Shown here piece by piece: positions 17,533-26,086 of a stretch of DNA of 64,000 nucleotides. Under the pieces are notes generated by a model that saw only the letters and a program-made list of their open reading frames with translations, ran no database searches and was not told where the DNA came from. How positions within the stretch are numbered: the first letter of the stretch is position 1; each line of letters opens with the position of its first letter. Source of the stretch: Rhodoferax sp. (GTDB taxonomy: Bacteria > Pseudomonadota > Gammaproteobacteria > Burkholderiales > Burkholderiaceae_C). The stretch is from positions 1-64,000 of the forward strand of contig NZ_JANXMU010000016.1 of assembly GCF_025354435.1 (NCBI RefSeq). The letters are read 5' to 3'. Both the position numbers and the translations under genes were made by a program.

Positions 17533-18825
17533 TCAGCACGGCAACTCGATCACGAAGCAGGCACCGTCGCCTTCGCGGCCTTCGCAGCGCACCGTGCCGC
17601 CGTGGCGCTCGGCGATGGACTTGACCAGGGCCAGGCCCAGGCCGACACCGCCGTTGGTTTCGCTGGCGCCGGGCAGGCGGTAAAACGGCTCGAAGATGCG
17701 TTGGCGCAGCGCGGCGGGTACGCCGGGGCCTTGGTCGAACACCCGCAGCACGGCGTATTTGCCATGCCGCTGCAGGCTGACGTTTACCGCGCCGGTGGTG
17801 TAGCGGCGGGCGTTTTCCAGCAGGTTGCGGATGGCGCGGCGCAGCAGTTTGGCGACACCCTGGACGGCAAAAATCTGGTCTTCCGCACCCTCTTCGCCCA
17901 CTTCAAACGCGGCATCCATCCGAGCGCATTCTTCGGCTACCAGACCGATCAGATCGACCTCTTCGATGGTGCCCATGTCGGCCTCTTTGGCATCCAGGCG
18001 GCTGGCCAGCAGAATTTCTTCGACCAGCTGGTCTAGCTCGGCGATGTTGCGGTTGATCTCGTTTTTAAAGGTGGGCGAGGGCTTGGAGCCCATCAGCTCA
18101 ATGCCCATGCGGATGCGTGTGAGCGGGCTGCGCAGCTCGTGCGAGGCATTGGCTAACAGCGACTTTTGCGACTGCAGCAGGGTTTTGTGCGAGGCCACCA
18201 GGGTTTCAATCCGCTCGGCTGCGGTGTTGAAGCGCTGCGCCAGCAGACCGGCCTCGTCCTCCCCGTGGATCGGCACGCGCACCGACAGATCGCCCGCGCC
18301 CCATTGCTCCACGCTGCGCTGCAGCGATTCGAGCCGGCGGGTCAGGCGGCGGATGATGGGGTACATGGCCAGCGCCATCGCCAGGCCTACCAGGCCCAGC
18401 GTCCAGAAGAAGCCAAACGGGGGGCGCAGCCAGGCCGCGCGGGTGGGGCGGGGCAGGTGCACCAGCAGCTTCTGGCCGTCTTGCATCAGCACCACAAACT
18501 CGGGGCCGCGGCCCTGGGGCGCATCGGGTCCGGGCGGTGTGGCGCTGGACTCTTCGGCATCTTCGGGCTCGTCGGGGGCGCTGGCCGCTATGTGCGGATA
18601 GCGTTCGCCATCCGGCCCGCGGGTGATGCTGCGCAGCCCGCGTGAGGTACCTTTGCCAATGATTTCGCCGGATTTGTTGCGAATTTCCAGATCGCGCAGT
18701 GGCGGGTCGGTGGCCATGCGCCAGGCCCAGCCCACCAGCAGCGTCAGCACCGCCACGGCTAGCAGCACGGCCAGCCAGATGCGGACGTACAGCCGCTGAA
18801 GCATATTCGGGAGGGTAGGTTGCAT
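17533..18825 (-). CDS. two-component sensor histidine kinase
   Basis: A 430-residue inner-membrane kinase with two transmembrane helices (about 12-30 and 138-158) around a short periplasmic sensor loop rich in Pro/Asp/Glu. A HAMP domain follows (RRLTRRLESLQRSVEQWGAGDLSVRV), then the dimerisation helix with the phosphorylated His (ANASHELRSPLTRIRMG), and the HATPase domain with N box LLENARRY, G1 DQGPGVP and G2 GGVGLGLALV. Its partner is the response regulator upstream on the same strand, 162 bases away, with a repeat element between them. Confidence 0.93.
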   Translation of the reverse strand: MQPTLPNMLQRLYVRIWLAVLLAVAVLTLLVGWAWRMATDPPLRDLEIRNKSGEIIGKGTSRGLRSITRGPDGERYPHIAASAPDEPEDAEESSATPPGPDAPQGRGPEFVVLMQDGQKLLVHLPRPTRAAWLRPPFGFFWTLGLVGLAMALAMYPIIRRLTRRLESLQRSVEQWGAGDLSVRVPIHGEDEAGLLAQRFNTAAERIETLVASHKTLLQSQKSLLANASHELRSPLTRIRMGIELMGSKPSPTFKNEINRNIAELDQLVEEILLASRLDAKEADMGTIEEVDLIGLVAEECARMDAAFEVGEEGAEDQIFAVQGVAKLLRRAIRNLLENARRYTTGAVNVSLQRHGKYAVLRVFDQGPGVPAALRQRIFEPFYRLPGASETNGGVGLGLALVKSIAERHGGTVRCEGREGDGACFVIELPC

Positions 18826-18903
18826 GGGAGGATGCTAAAGGATCAGAACAGAGCCGTCTGCCTCAGGGCGAGCGAAGCAAGGCCTGTTAACGAACAGCGC
18901 AGA

Positions 18904-18984
18904 ACTGGCTTTGCCAGGCTGCTGCTGTTGCCCCCTGCAAGGGGGGTGGCGCTACCACACACAGTGGGCAAGCCTGGGGGTGCT
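18904..18984. repeat. GGCTTTGCC / CTGCAAGGGGGGTGGCG repeat, copy A
   Basis: It shares three blocks, in order, with 47941-48015: AACYGGCTTTGCCRG (hairpin arms), CCCTGCAAGGGGGGTGGCG and AGCCTGGGGGTG, with variable spacers. It lies between the response regulator and kinase genes, where it would be transcribed with them. Confidence 0.65.
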
Positions 18985-18987
18985 CCA

Positions 18988-19704
18988 TCAATCCTGTTGC
19001 TTTGCAAATACGTAACCCGCACCACGCACGGTGACGATGCGGCGGGGGTTCTTCGGGTCGGCTTCGATGGCGGCGCGGATGCGGCCCATGTGCACGTCGA
19101 TGCTGCGGTCAAAGGCTTCCAGCTCGCGGCCGCGCACGGCTTCCATAATCTGGTCGCGGGTCAGCACCCGCCCGGCGCGCTCGGCCAGGGTCACCAGCAG
19201 GTCAAACTGGTAGGCGGTCAGATCGCAGGCCTGGCCGCTGACGGACACCGAGCGCGCGTCGCGGTCGATCTCCAGCGTGCCAAAGCGCAGCACCTTGTGT
19301 GGTGTGGCGGTGCCGTCCATGCGGCGGCGCAGGATGGCTCGGATGCGGGCCAGCAACTCGCGTGGCTCAAAGGGCTTGGGGAGATAGTCGTCGGCACCCA
19401 GCTCCAGGCCGATGATGCGGTCCAGCGGGTCACCCTTGGCGGTGAGCATCAAAATCGGGATCTGCGACACATCGCCCGAGGTGGTGCGGATGCGGCGGCA
19501 GACTTCCAGGCCGTCCATGTCGGGCAGCATCAGGTCCAGGATCACCAGCTCGGGCCGGGTGGTGCTGGACGGGCCGTTGAGCATGCCCAGGCCGCCATTG
19601 GCCGTGGGCGAATGTGCCACGGTGAAGCCAGACTGGCCCAGGTACTCGCCCACCATACCGGCCAGGCGGGTATCGTCTTCGATCATTAGCAGGTGTGCGC
19701 TCAT
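18988..19704 (-). CDS. OmpR-family response regulator
   Basis: A 238-residue regulator. The receiver domain has the acidic pair (MIEDD), phosphorylated Asp in VILDLMLPDMDG, and the Lys of LPKPFEPREL. The C-terminal winged helix ends RSIDVHMGRIRAAIEADPKN and TVRGAGYVFA, the OmpR/PhoB type. ATG 19704 starts at MSAHLLMIEDD; a longer frame to 19794 adds a low-complexity tail not seen in the family. GTAAA repeats upstream (19737-19818) look like its own binding sites. The pattern resembles RstA/CpxR-like regulators; the signal is unknown. Confidence 0.92.
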   Translation of the reverse strand: MSAHLLMIEDDTRLAGMVGEYLGQSGFTVAHSPTANGGLGMLNGPSSTTRPELVILDLMLPDMDGLEVCRRIRTTSGDVSQIPILMLTAKGDPLDRIIGLELGADDYLPKPFEPRELLARIRAILRRRMDGTATPHKVLRFGTLEIDRDARSVSVSGQACDLTAYQFDLLVTLAERAGRVLTRDQIMEAVRGRELEAFDRSIDVHMGRIRAAIEADPKNPRRIVTVRGAGYVFAKQQD

Positions 19705-19736
19705 GGGGTGTCCATCGTGGTGTCGGGTTGCAGAAG

Positions 19737-19818
19737 GTAAATCGCTTTGTAAAGACAATAGTGCGCCTTTGGAAGCAAGCCCGGTTGTATCCACTGTAAA
19801 GTTGCGTAAACACTTTAC
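19737..19818. promoter_or_regulatory. CpxR-like GTAAA-N5-GTAAA box upstream of the response regulator
   Basis: GTAAA at 19796-19800 and 19806-19810 are separated by exactly five bases, matching the CpxR box. TTTAC at 19814-19818 adds an inverted copy, giving the perfect 8-bp inverted repeat TGTAAAGT / ACTTTACA. Another pair lies at 19737-19741 and 19749-19753 with seven bases between. The region is 30-115 bases upstream of the regulator start, so autoregulation is the natural reading. Confidence 0.5.
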
Positions 19819-19853
19819 AATCGATTTGCTCCTGAAATAAGAGCTAGTTGCGC

Positions 19854-21221
19854 TTATTCCATATGCGCTGGCGGTGTTTTTATCCTTGAAGCTAACCCCA
19901 CCAGGACCAGCACTGGCACACCCAGCAGCGCCGTCATGGTGAAGAACTGGCTATAGCCGTAGGCATCCACAAACCACCCCGAGAACCCGGCCAGCCACTT
20001 CGGCGCCAGCAGCATCATCGAACTGAACAGTGCGTACTGCGTGGCCGAGTACTTCACATTCGTCAGGCTGCTGAGGTAGGCGATGAAGGCCGCCGAGGCA
20101 ATGCCGCCAGCCAGGTTGTCGGCCGACACTACCCAGATCAGGGCCTGCAGATCGTGCCCTTGGCCGCCCAGCCAGGCAAACAGCAAATTGGTGGCCGAGC
20201 TCAGGGCTGCGCCCAGCATCAGCACCCGCATCACGCCCAGGCGCATCGACAGCACGCCGCCGATGAACGCGCCCACCAGGGTCATGATGACCCCGAAGAT
20301 CTTGGTCACCGCCGCCACCTCGTCCTTGGTGTAGCCCATGTCCACGTAAAACGGATTCGCCATGATGCCCATCACCACGTCGCTGATGCGGTACAGGGCG
20401 ATCAGCGCCAGGATCAGCGCGGCCTGGCCTTTGTAGCGGCGCAGAAAGTCGGCAAACGGCTCGATCAGCACGCTGCGCAGCCATTCGGCGGCGTTGCGGG
20501 CGGCGGGCATCATGATGCGGGCGGGTTCGCGGGACACCAACACGGTGACCACGCCCACCAGCATGCTGGCGGCCATCACCAGGTAGGCGGTTTGCCATGC
20601 GCCCGGTTGGTACAGCGGTGCCCCGGCCACCTCGGCCCGCGCGGCAATCCACAGCACCCCGGCTCCGGCCCAGATCATCGCTAGCCGGTAGCCAGTCTGG
20701 TAGGCCGCCGCCAGCGCTGCCTGGCGGTCGGTGTTGGCCGATTCGATGCGGAACGCATCCAGCGCAATGTCCTGCGTGGCCGAGCCAAAGGCCACCGCCA
20801 GCGCACACCAGACTACGCGGTTTAAATCCAGTTGCGGGTCGGTGCTGGCCATGCCCACCAGGCCCAGCATGATGGCCGCCTGCGCCAGCAGCAGCCAGCT
20901 GCGGCGCCGCCCCAGCAGCCGGGTCAGCACGGGGATCGGCAGGTGGTCCACCAGCGGGGCCCAAACCCATTTAAAGCCGTAGGCCAACCCCACCCAGCTC
21001 AGGTAGCCAATCGTGGTGCGGTCAATGCCGGCCTCGCGCAACCAAAAGCCCAGCGTACCCAGCACCAGCAGCAGCGGCAGCCCGGCCGAAAAGCCCAGCG
21101 ACAGCATGCGCAGCGTGGCGGGTTCTTTGTAGACCTTGAGGGTGTCGATCCACCGGGTGGGCGGGGCTTGTTCGGGCATCGGGGAGGAAATTGCGGAGCT
21201 AGCGGGTCGTGGTTGCGTCAT
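19854..21221 (-). CDS. ampG: AmpG-like muropeptide MFS permease
   Basis: A 455-residue inner-membrane permease of the AmpG family, which imports GlcNAc-anhydroMurNAc peptides for cell-wall recycling. Typical stretches are FSAGLPLLLVLGTLGFWLRE, GIDRTTIGYLSW, LAYGFKWVWAPLVD and GRRRSWLLLAQ in the first half, and FIAYLSSLTNVKYSATQYALFSS near the C-terminus. About 12-14 hydrophobic helices are visible and length fits. No beta-lactamase or amidase gene is nearby. The stop codon lies inside a small inverted repeat (AATAAG ... CTTATT, 19836-19858) related to the dispersed intergenic repeat. Confidence 0.9.
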   Translation of the reverse strand: MTQPRPASSAISSPMPEQAPPTRWIDTLKVYKEPATLRMLSLGFSAGLPLLLVLGTLGFWLREAGIDRTTIGYLSWVGLAYGFKWVWAPLVDHLPIPVLTRLLGRRRSWLLLAQAAIMLGLVGMASTDPQLDLNRVVWCALAVAFGSATQDIALDAFRIESANTDRQAALAAAYQTGYRLAMIWAGAGVLWIAARAEVAGAPLYQPGAWQTAYLVMAASMLVGVVTVLVSREPARIMMPAARNAAEWLRSVLIEPFADFLRRYKGQAALILALIALYRISDVVMGIMANPFYVDMGYTKDEVAAVTKIFGVIMTLVGAFIGGVLSMRLGVMRVLMLGAALSSATNLLFAWLGGQGHDLQALIWVVSADNLAGGIASAAFIAYLSSLTNVKYSATQYALFSSMMLLAPKWLAGFSGWFVDAYGYSQFFTMTALLGVPVLVLVGLASRIKTPPAHME

Positions 21222-21258
21222 CCGGGAATAATACGTGCTGGGCTACAGGGGATCTGCA

Positions 21259-22071
21259 ATGGACGCAAAGCGTGGATGGAGGGGCTTGCTGCTGGGCGCT
21301 GCGCTGCTGGCGGCTCCACTGGCGTGGGCGCGTGACGGGGTGGAGGTGGGCGGTAATTCGGCGTTTTCCAAGCTGGTGCCCGCCGCCTCGGTGGAGCAAA
21401 CTGCCCGCACGCAGTACCAGCAAACTCTGCAGCAGGCCAACCAGCAGCAGGCACTGGCCCCGGCCAACCACCCGCAACTGCTGCGCCTGCGCCGCATTGC
21501 CGCTCGCATCATTCCGTTTGCCGCCGACTGGAACCCGCGTGCCAAAGACTGGCAGTGGCAGGTCAACCTCATCGGCAGCAACCAGATTAACGCCTGGTGC
21601 ATGCCCGGCGGCAAGATCGCCTTTTACACCGGCATTCTGGACACCCTAAAGCTCAGCGACGACGAAGTGGCTGCGGTGATGGGCCACGAAATTGCCCATG
21701 CTCTACGTGAACACGCCCGCGAACGCATGGGCAAGTCCATGGCCACTAACGTGGGTGCCAACCTGCTGAGCCAGTTGCTGGGGGCTGGGGATCTGGGCAA
21801 CACGGTGATTGGCGGCGGCGCGCAGTTGCTCAGCCTGCAGTTCAGCCGCTCGGATGAAACCGAGGCCGATCTGGTGGGCCTGGAGCTGGCGGCCCGCGCC
21901 GGTTTCGACCCACGCGCCGGTATCACCCTGTGGCAAAAAATGGCGGCCCAGAACAAGGGCGCGCCACCCCAGTGGCTCAGCACCCACCCGGCAGGCAGCA
22001 ACCGCATCGCCGAGATGCAGAAAAACCTGCCCAAGGTGATGCCGCTGTACGAGCGGGCCAAGAAAAGCTAA
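21259..22071 (+). CDS. M48-family periplasmic metalloprotease (LoiP/YggG-like)
   Basis: A 270-residue zinc protease with an N-terminal signal peptide ending AWA (about residue 20). The metal site is HEIAH at 143-147 (GHEIAHALREHARE), with the third ligand in the downstream ETEADLVGLELAARAGFDPRAG helix, and the conserved WLSTHPAGSNRIAEMQ motif near the end. The type is the single-domain LoiP/YggG or BepA-like group that acts in outer-membrane protein quality control. ATG 21259 has AGGGGA seven bases upstream. Confidence 0.92.
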   Translation: MDAKRGWRGLLLGAALLAAPLAWARDGVEVGGNSAFSKLVPAASVEQTARTQYQQTLQQANQQQALAPANHPQLLRLRRIAARIIPFAADWNPRAKDWQWQVNLIGSNQINAWCMPGGKIAFYTGILDTLKLSDDEVAAVMGHEIAHALREHARERMGKSMATNVGANLLSQLLGAGDLGNTVIGGGAQLLSLQFSRSDETEADLVGLELAARAGFDPRAGITLWQKMAAQNKGAPPQWLSTHPAGSNRIAEMQKNLPKVMPLYERAKKS

Positions 22072-22109
22072 GTCAGGCGCTTCCCATCACCTATCCACGG
22101 ATTACATCC

Positions 22110-22415
22110 ATGCTTACTTGCTATTTGCGCTATGTCATTGACCCCTACAAGCTTGCCGAGTTTGAGCATTACGGCAAGCTGTGGATTCCGCTGGTCGAGC
22201 AGTTCGGCGGTCAGCACCACGGCTACTTTTTGCCGTCCGAGGGCGCGAACAATATTGCGCTGGCGATGTTCACCTTCCCATCGCTGGCGGCCTACGAGGT
22301 CTACCGCGCCGAATCCTTGCAAGACCCGGCCTGCCAGGCGGCGTTTCGCTACGCCGAGGAGACGCGCTGCATCCTGAGCTACGAGCGCAGCTTTTTCCGG
22401 CCCGTGTTCGCCTGA
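22110..22415 (+). CDS. NIPSNAP family protein
   Basis: A 101-residue protein of the NIPSNAP dimeric alpha/beta-barrel fold: LRYVIDPYKLAEFEHYGKLW, QFGGQHHGYFLPSEG, ALAMFTFPSLAAYEVYR and ERSFFRPV. The molecular function in bacteria is not known. It follows the M48 protease by 38 bases and is convergent with galactarate dehydratase. Confidence 0.85.
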   Translation: MLTCYLRYVIDPYKLAEFEHYGKLWIPLVEQFGGQHHGYFLPSEGANNIALAMFTFPSLAAYEVYRAESLQDPACQAAFRYAEETRCILSYERSFFRPVFA

Positions 22416-22437
22416 AGCGGACGAGGGCAGACCGGGC

Positions 22438-24021
22438 TCAGGTCACCGGGGCCGGGTTGAATAGCACCAACGCGTTGTGCAGCTTCCAGTGTTCGGCCCA
22501 GGTTTTTTTGCGGCCACTGGCCACTTCCAGCATCAGCTTGAACAGCTCCCAGCCCACGTCTTCGATGGTGGCGTCGCCGTCGGCAATCGTGCCTGCGTTC
22601 ACGTCCATCAGGTCGTGCCAGCGGCGGGCCAGGTCGCTGCGCGTGGCGACCTTGATCACGGGCACCTGGGCTAGGCCGTAGGGCGTGCCGCGGCCGGTGG
22701 TGAAGACGTGCAGGTTCATGCCGGCAGCGAGCTGCAGCGTGCCGCAGATGAAGTCGCTGGCCGGAGTGGCGGCATAGGTCAGCCCCTTTTGCTTGATCTT
22801 TTCGCCCGGTGACAGCACGCCGGTGATGGCCACGGAGCCGCTCTTGACGATAGAGCCCATGGCTTTTTCGACGATGTTGGACAGCCCGCCTTTTTTGTTG
22901 CCGGGTGTGGTGTTGGCGCTGCGGTCCACCTTGCCGCGCTGCAGATACGCGTCGTACCAGGCCATCTCGCGAATCATGGCTTCGGCGACTTCGGGGGTGC
23001 TGGCGCGGGAGGTGAGCTGGTCGATACCGTCACGCACCTCGGTGGTTTCCGAGAACATCACGCTGGCCCCGGCGCGTACCAGCAGGTCGGTGCAATAGCC
23101 CACGGCGGGGTTGGCCGTTACGCCCGAGAACGCGTCGCTGCCACCGCACTGCACGCCCACCACCAGCTCGCTGGCGGGCACAGTGACGCGGCGGCGGGCG
23201 TTCAGCCGCTCCAGGTGCGGGGTGGCCTGGCGCAGGATGGAATCCACCATCGACATGAAGCCCACGTGCGCATCGTCTTGCAGGCACACCAGGTCCAAAG
23301 GTGGAGCGGGTGCGCGCTCGTCGATCAGCGGGATGGTGCCGGGCGGCATCAGGCGCTCGGGTTGCAGCTTTTCGCAGCCCAGGCTGACCACCATCACCTC
23401 GCCGCCAAAGTTGGGGTTTAGGCTGATGTTGCGCAGGGTGCGGATGGGGATCTCGGCCCCCGGCGCGTCGATGGCCACGCCGCAGCCGTAGCTGTGCTCC
23501 AGCGCCACGACATCATCCACGTTGGGGAAGCGGGGCAGCAGCTCGGCCTTGATGCGTTGCACCGCAAAGTCGGTGACCCCGGCCACGCACTGCACGGTCT
23601 GGGTGATGGCCAAAATATTGCGCGTGCCCACCGAGCCGTCGGCGTTGCGGTAGCCCTCAAAGGCGTAGCCCTCGAGTGGCGGCTGGGCTTCGGCCTTGAC
23701 CGTGGCCATGGGCAAGTCGGTCAGTCCGCGCGCATCGGGCATTTGCAGCAGGCGCTCGTGCACCCAGCTGCCAGCGGGAATGTCTTTCAAAGCGTAGCCG
23801 ATGGGGATGCCGTAGCGCAGCACCGGGCCGTCTGCGGGCAGATCGACCAGCGCCACTTTGTGGCCTTGCGGCACTTTGTCTAACAACACCAGGCCGTTGG
23901 GCAACACCGTGCCGGGCGGCAGGCCGCCGTCGTTGGCTACGATGGCGACGTTGTCGCGCACGTGCATGCGGATGGTGTGGGGCGGGCGGGTGGGCGTGGC
24001 GAGAGAAGTGGCTTCGGTCAT
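22438..24021 (-). CDS. garD: galactarate dehydratase
   Basis: Removes water from galactarate to give 5-dehydro-4-deoxy-D-glucarate. The 527-residue product has the UxaA/GarD layout: an N-terminal SAF-like domain (about 15-100, [15 protein letters not shown]) and the large metal-binding dehydratase domain with [53 protein letters not shown] and [10 protein letters not shown]. Altronate dehydratases share the domains but are usually read with a different N-terminus, so altronate cannot be excluded. AGGATGCC precedes ATG 24021. The divergent-looking operator and the GntR gene directly upstream give the control; downstream pathway genes are not in the window. Confidence 0.9.
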   Translation of the reverse strand: MTEATSLATPTRPPHTIRMHVRDNVAIVANDGGLPPGTVLPNGLVLLDKVPQGHKVALVDLPADGPVLRYGIPIGYALKDIPAGSWVHERLLQMPDARGLTDLPMATVKAEAQPPLEGYAFEGYRNADGSVGTRNILAITQTVQCVAGVTDFAVQRIKAELLPRFPNVDDVVALEHSYGCGVAIDAPGAEIPIRTLRNISLNPNFGGEVMVVSLGCEKLQPERLMPPGTIPLIDERAPAPPLDLVCLQDDAHVGFMSMVDSILRQATPHLERLNARRRVTVPASELVVGVQCGGSDAFSGVTANPAVGYCTDLLVRAGASVMFSETTEVRDGIDQLTSRASTPEVAEAMIREMAWYDAYLQRGKVDRSANTTPGNKKGGLSNIVEKAMGSIVKSGSVAITGVLSPGEKIKQKGLTYAATPASDFICGTLQLAAGMNLHVFTTGRGTPYGLAQVPVIKVATRSDLARRWHDLMDVNAGTIADGDATIEDVGWELFKLMLEVASGRKKTWAEHWKLHNALVLFNPAPVT

Positions 24022-24047
24022 CGTGGCATCCTTTTGCCTAGATTATC

Positions 24048-24068
24048 TGACAACTTAAAAAGTTGTCA
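24048..24068. promoter_or_regulatory. GntR-type operator upstream of garD
   Basis: TGACAACTT - AAA - AAGTTGTCA is a perfect 9-3-9 inverted repeat between the regulator stop (24075) and the garD start (24021). Its TTGTCA/TGACAA half-sites resemble operators of FadR-subfamily GntR proteins. A related half-site, TTAAGTTGTAAGACA, lies near 24872-24886 upstream of the regulator gene. Confidence 0.6.
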
Positions 24069-24074
24069 AGCAAA

Positions 24075-24791
24075 CTAAGGCAGAGGCGTGCTCTCGAAAA
24101 TCCGCCGTTTGGCGTTCAGGATGTGGATGCGGATGGCTTCTGCGGCCTCGGCAGGGGCGCGGCGGGCGATGGCATCCACGATGGCCTGGTGCTCGGCCTG
24201 GGTGGCGCGTACGCGGGTCGGGCTCTTCTTGTCGGTGACGTTGCGAGCCAGTTCGATGAACTGCCTAATTGGGGCCACGCTGGTGGCGATGGTGGCCACA
24301 AAAAACGGGTTGTGCGAGGCACTGGCGATGGCCAGGTGGAAGCGCACGTCTTCCTCGGCCCCAGAGTGACCGCCCTCCATGGCGGTGTTCAGCGCGGCAA
24401 AGGCGGCGTGCAGGGCTTCCAGGTCGTCCGCGTCGCGGAACTTGGCGGCCCCGGCGGCAGCCCCCATTTCAATACAGCTGCGAAACGCGTAATAGCGCTC
24501 GATGTCGGCCAGGTTTTTGATTGGCGTGGCCACCACCATCGGAGTGCCCGGCGCGCGGATGACGGTGCTGCCCGCGCCGCGCTTGGAGTCGATGATGCCG
24601 TCCGAACGCAGCCTCGCCAGCGCCTCGCGCACCGTGGGCCGCGACACGCCAAACTGGGCACTCAAAGCGCCCTCGGTGGGCAGCTTGTTGTGCGGTGCAA
24701 AGTCGCCACGCAGGATGGCCTCGACCACGCGGGCGTAGATGCGGTCCGGCAGGGAGCCGACTCCGTCGTTTTGCAGCAGGGTGGGGGTCAT
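24075..24791 (-). CDS. GntR-family (FadR subfamily) regulator
   Basis: A 238-residue regulator with a winged helix-turn-helix (LPTEGALSAQFGVSRPTVREALARLRSDGIIDSKRGAG, about 35-75) and an all-helical FCD ligand domain with metal-type residues (FRSCIEMGAAAGAAK, DVRFHLAIASASHNPFF, EHQAIVDAIARR). ATG 24791 is preferred; 24824 is a longer alternative; neither has a strong Shine-Dalgarno. It sits directly upstream of garD on the same strand with an operator between them, so hexarate-responsive repression of garD is likely. Confidence 0.88.
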   Translation of the reverse strand: MTPTLLQNDGVGSLPDRIYARVVEAILRGDFAPHNKLPTEGALSAQFGVSRPTVREALARLRSDGIIDSKRGAGSTVIRAPGTPMVVATPIKNLADIERYYAFRSCIEMGAAAGAAKFRDADDLEALHAAFAALNTAMEGGHSGAEEDVRFHLAIASASHNPFFVATIATSVAPIRQFIELARNVTDKKSPTRVRATQAEHQAIVDAIARRAPAEAAEAIRIHILNAKRRIFESTPLP

Positions 24792-24936
24792 GGAGATGCG
24801 GGTTCGGGTGGTACTGCACGGCATTGTGACAGGTGCACCGTATTTGCCTAACAGATGAGCGTGGTTTGGCTTAAGTTGTAAGACATGATTACCGTACCAG
24901 CCGCTAAGGTCCGTCGCTAGAGCATTGTCGGAAAAT

Positions 24937-25003
24937 ATAGCTAAATAGGCTTCTAGCGCATATTAAATATACACTAGTAGCTATTTATTTGATAGCAAAT
25001 GCT
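24937..25003. repeat. dispersed intergenic repeat, copy 4
   Basis: Read on the minus strand it runs GATAGC, then ATAGCTACTAGTGTATAT, then TAATATGCGCTAGAAGCC and TAGCTATATTTT. Half-matched arms (CTAG ... TATATT / AATAT ... CTAG) make an imperfect hairpin. It lies just past the stop of the imelysin gene, the end of the long minus-strand operon, and could terminate it. Confidence 0.7.
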
Positions 25004-25023
25004 ATGGAGCCGGTAGGGGCCGT

Positions 25024-26061
25024 TCAATCCCCGTCTTCGTCAAAGAAGCTGATGGTGAACTGCAGGGTGGGGCCCAGGTCTTTTTCGGCGAAGTGTTGCA
25101 GCTCCTTCAAGGCGGTGATCAGCTGGCGCTGCGGCACGCTGGCGGCGGCCGGGTCGCGGCTGGCCAGCAGGCGCTCCATGGCGTGGTCCACTTCGGCCAC
25201 GGCTTGCTGCAGGAGCATGGCCTGGGGCGCGTGGTTTTGCGCCAGCAGGTAGCCGTGCACACTGGGCGCATCCGTGGCGGCAGAGGCGCCGATGGCCAGG
25301 CTGCGCAAGGCCTGCCAGTGGAGCACCCAGGCCTGTACCGTGTGGCCGCGGGCGCTGCGGTTGAAAGTAGCGAAACGCCCGGTGTTGATTTTTTGCAGCG
25401 TGCGGTCGATGTCTTCGCGCCACAGCTTTTGCAAGGCACCGTTCCACAGGTTCAGAAACTCGTACATCGCGTACTCGGCCTCCTGGTCGTCCCAACCGGC
25501 TTGCAGGGCGGCGGCATAGGCGCTTTGCAGGGCCAGGGCTTCGGCCACGATGTCGCTGGCCAGCTGTTCCGCGTAGTGGCAGGCGGGCGTGTGCGGGCGC
25601 AGCTTGCCGGGCCACAGCAGCCATTCCAGCGCGGGCAGGCCTTTGGGCGGGGCGCTGATGGATTCCAGCGTGGTCGCGTCGGGCGCAACGGTGCGCACCG
25701 CCTCGGCAATGGCTTCGGGCCGGGTGGGCATGAAGTCCAGGCTGCGCGGCGAGCGGCGCGCCAGCAGCGCCCCGCCCCGCACGGCCGAGAAGCGCTCCCA
25801 GGCCGACACCGTGCGCAGCCACTGTTGCTGGGCACGGGCCAGCGCCTCGGGTTCGGTGGCCGCGTCGGCGGCACACAGCTGTTGCAGCGGGCCGACCAGG
25901 GCCTGGCTTTGCGTGGCAAAGTCGTTGGCCCCCGGCAAGTACCACTGGGTGTAGATGCCGCGCACGAAGCGGGTGTAGGCCTCGAACGGCTGGTCGGCGG
26001 GGGCCGCCCAGGCCGGGGCGGTGCAGCCCAGGGTGATCCACAGCAACAGGGTGCGCAGCAT
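25024..26061 (-). CDS. imelysin (peptidase M75-like) family periplasmic protein
   Basis: A 345-residue secreted protein with a signal peptide ending APAWA (about residue 19). The helical repeat pattern and stretches such as FEAYTRFVRGIYTQWYLPG, ERFSAVRGGALLARRSPRSLDF and GLPALEWLLWP match the imelysin superfamily, best known from iron-regulated outer-membrane or periplasmic proteins; the family's GxHxxE motif is seen only as GLPALE, lacking the His. Biochemical role unknown. It starts 25 bases after the porin stop with AGGAGC before the ATG, so it is the last gene of the sugar-phosphate operon. Confidence 0.8.
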   Translation of the reverse strand: MLRTLLLWITLGCTAPAWAAPADQPFEAYTRFVRGIYTQWYLPGANDFATQSQALVGPLQQLCAADAATEPEALARAQQQWLRTVSAWERFSAVRGGALLARRSPRSLDFMPTRPEAIAEAVRTVAPDATTLESISAPPKGLPALEWLLWPGKLRPHTPACHYAEQLASDIVAEALALQSAYAAALQAGWDDQEAEYAMYEFLNLWNGALQKLWREDIDRTLQKINTGRFATFNRSARGHTVQAWVLHWQALRSLAIGASAATDAPSVHGYLLAQNHAPQAMLLQQAVAEVDHAMERLLASRDPAAASVPQRQLITALKELQHFAEKDLGPTLQFTISFFDEDGD

Positions 26062-26086
26062 GGGAGCTCCTACTCAGAACGTACTT

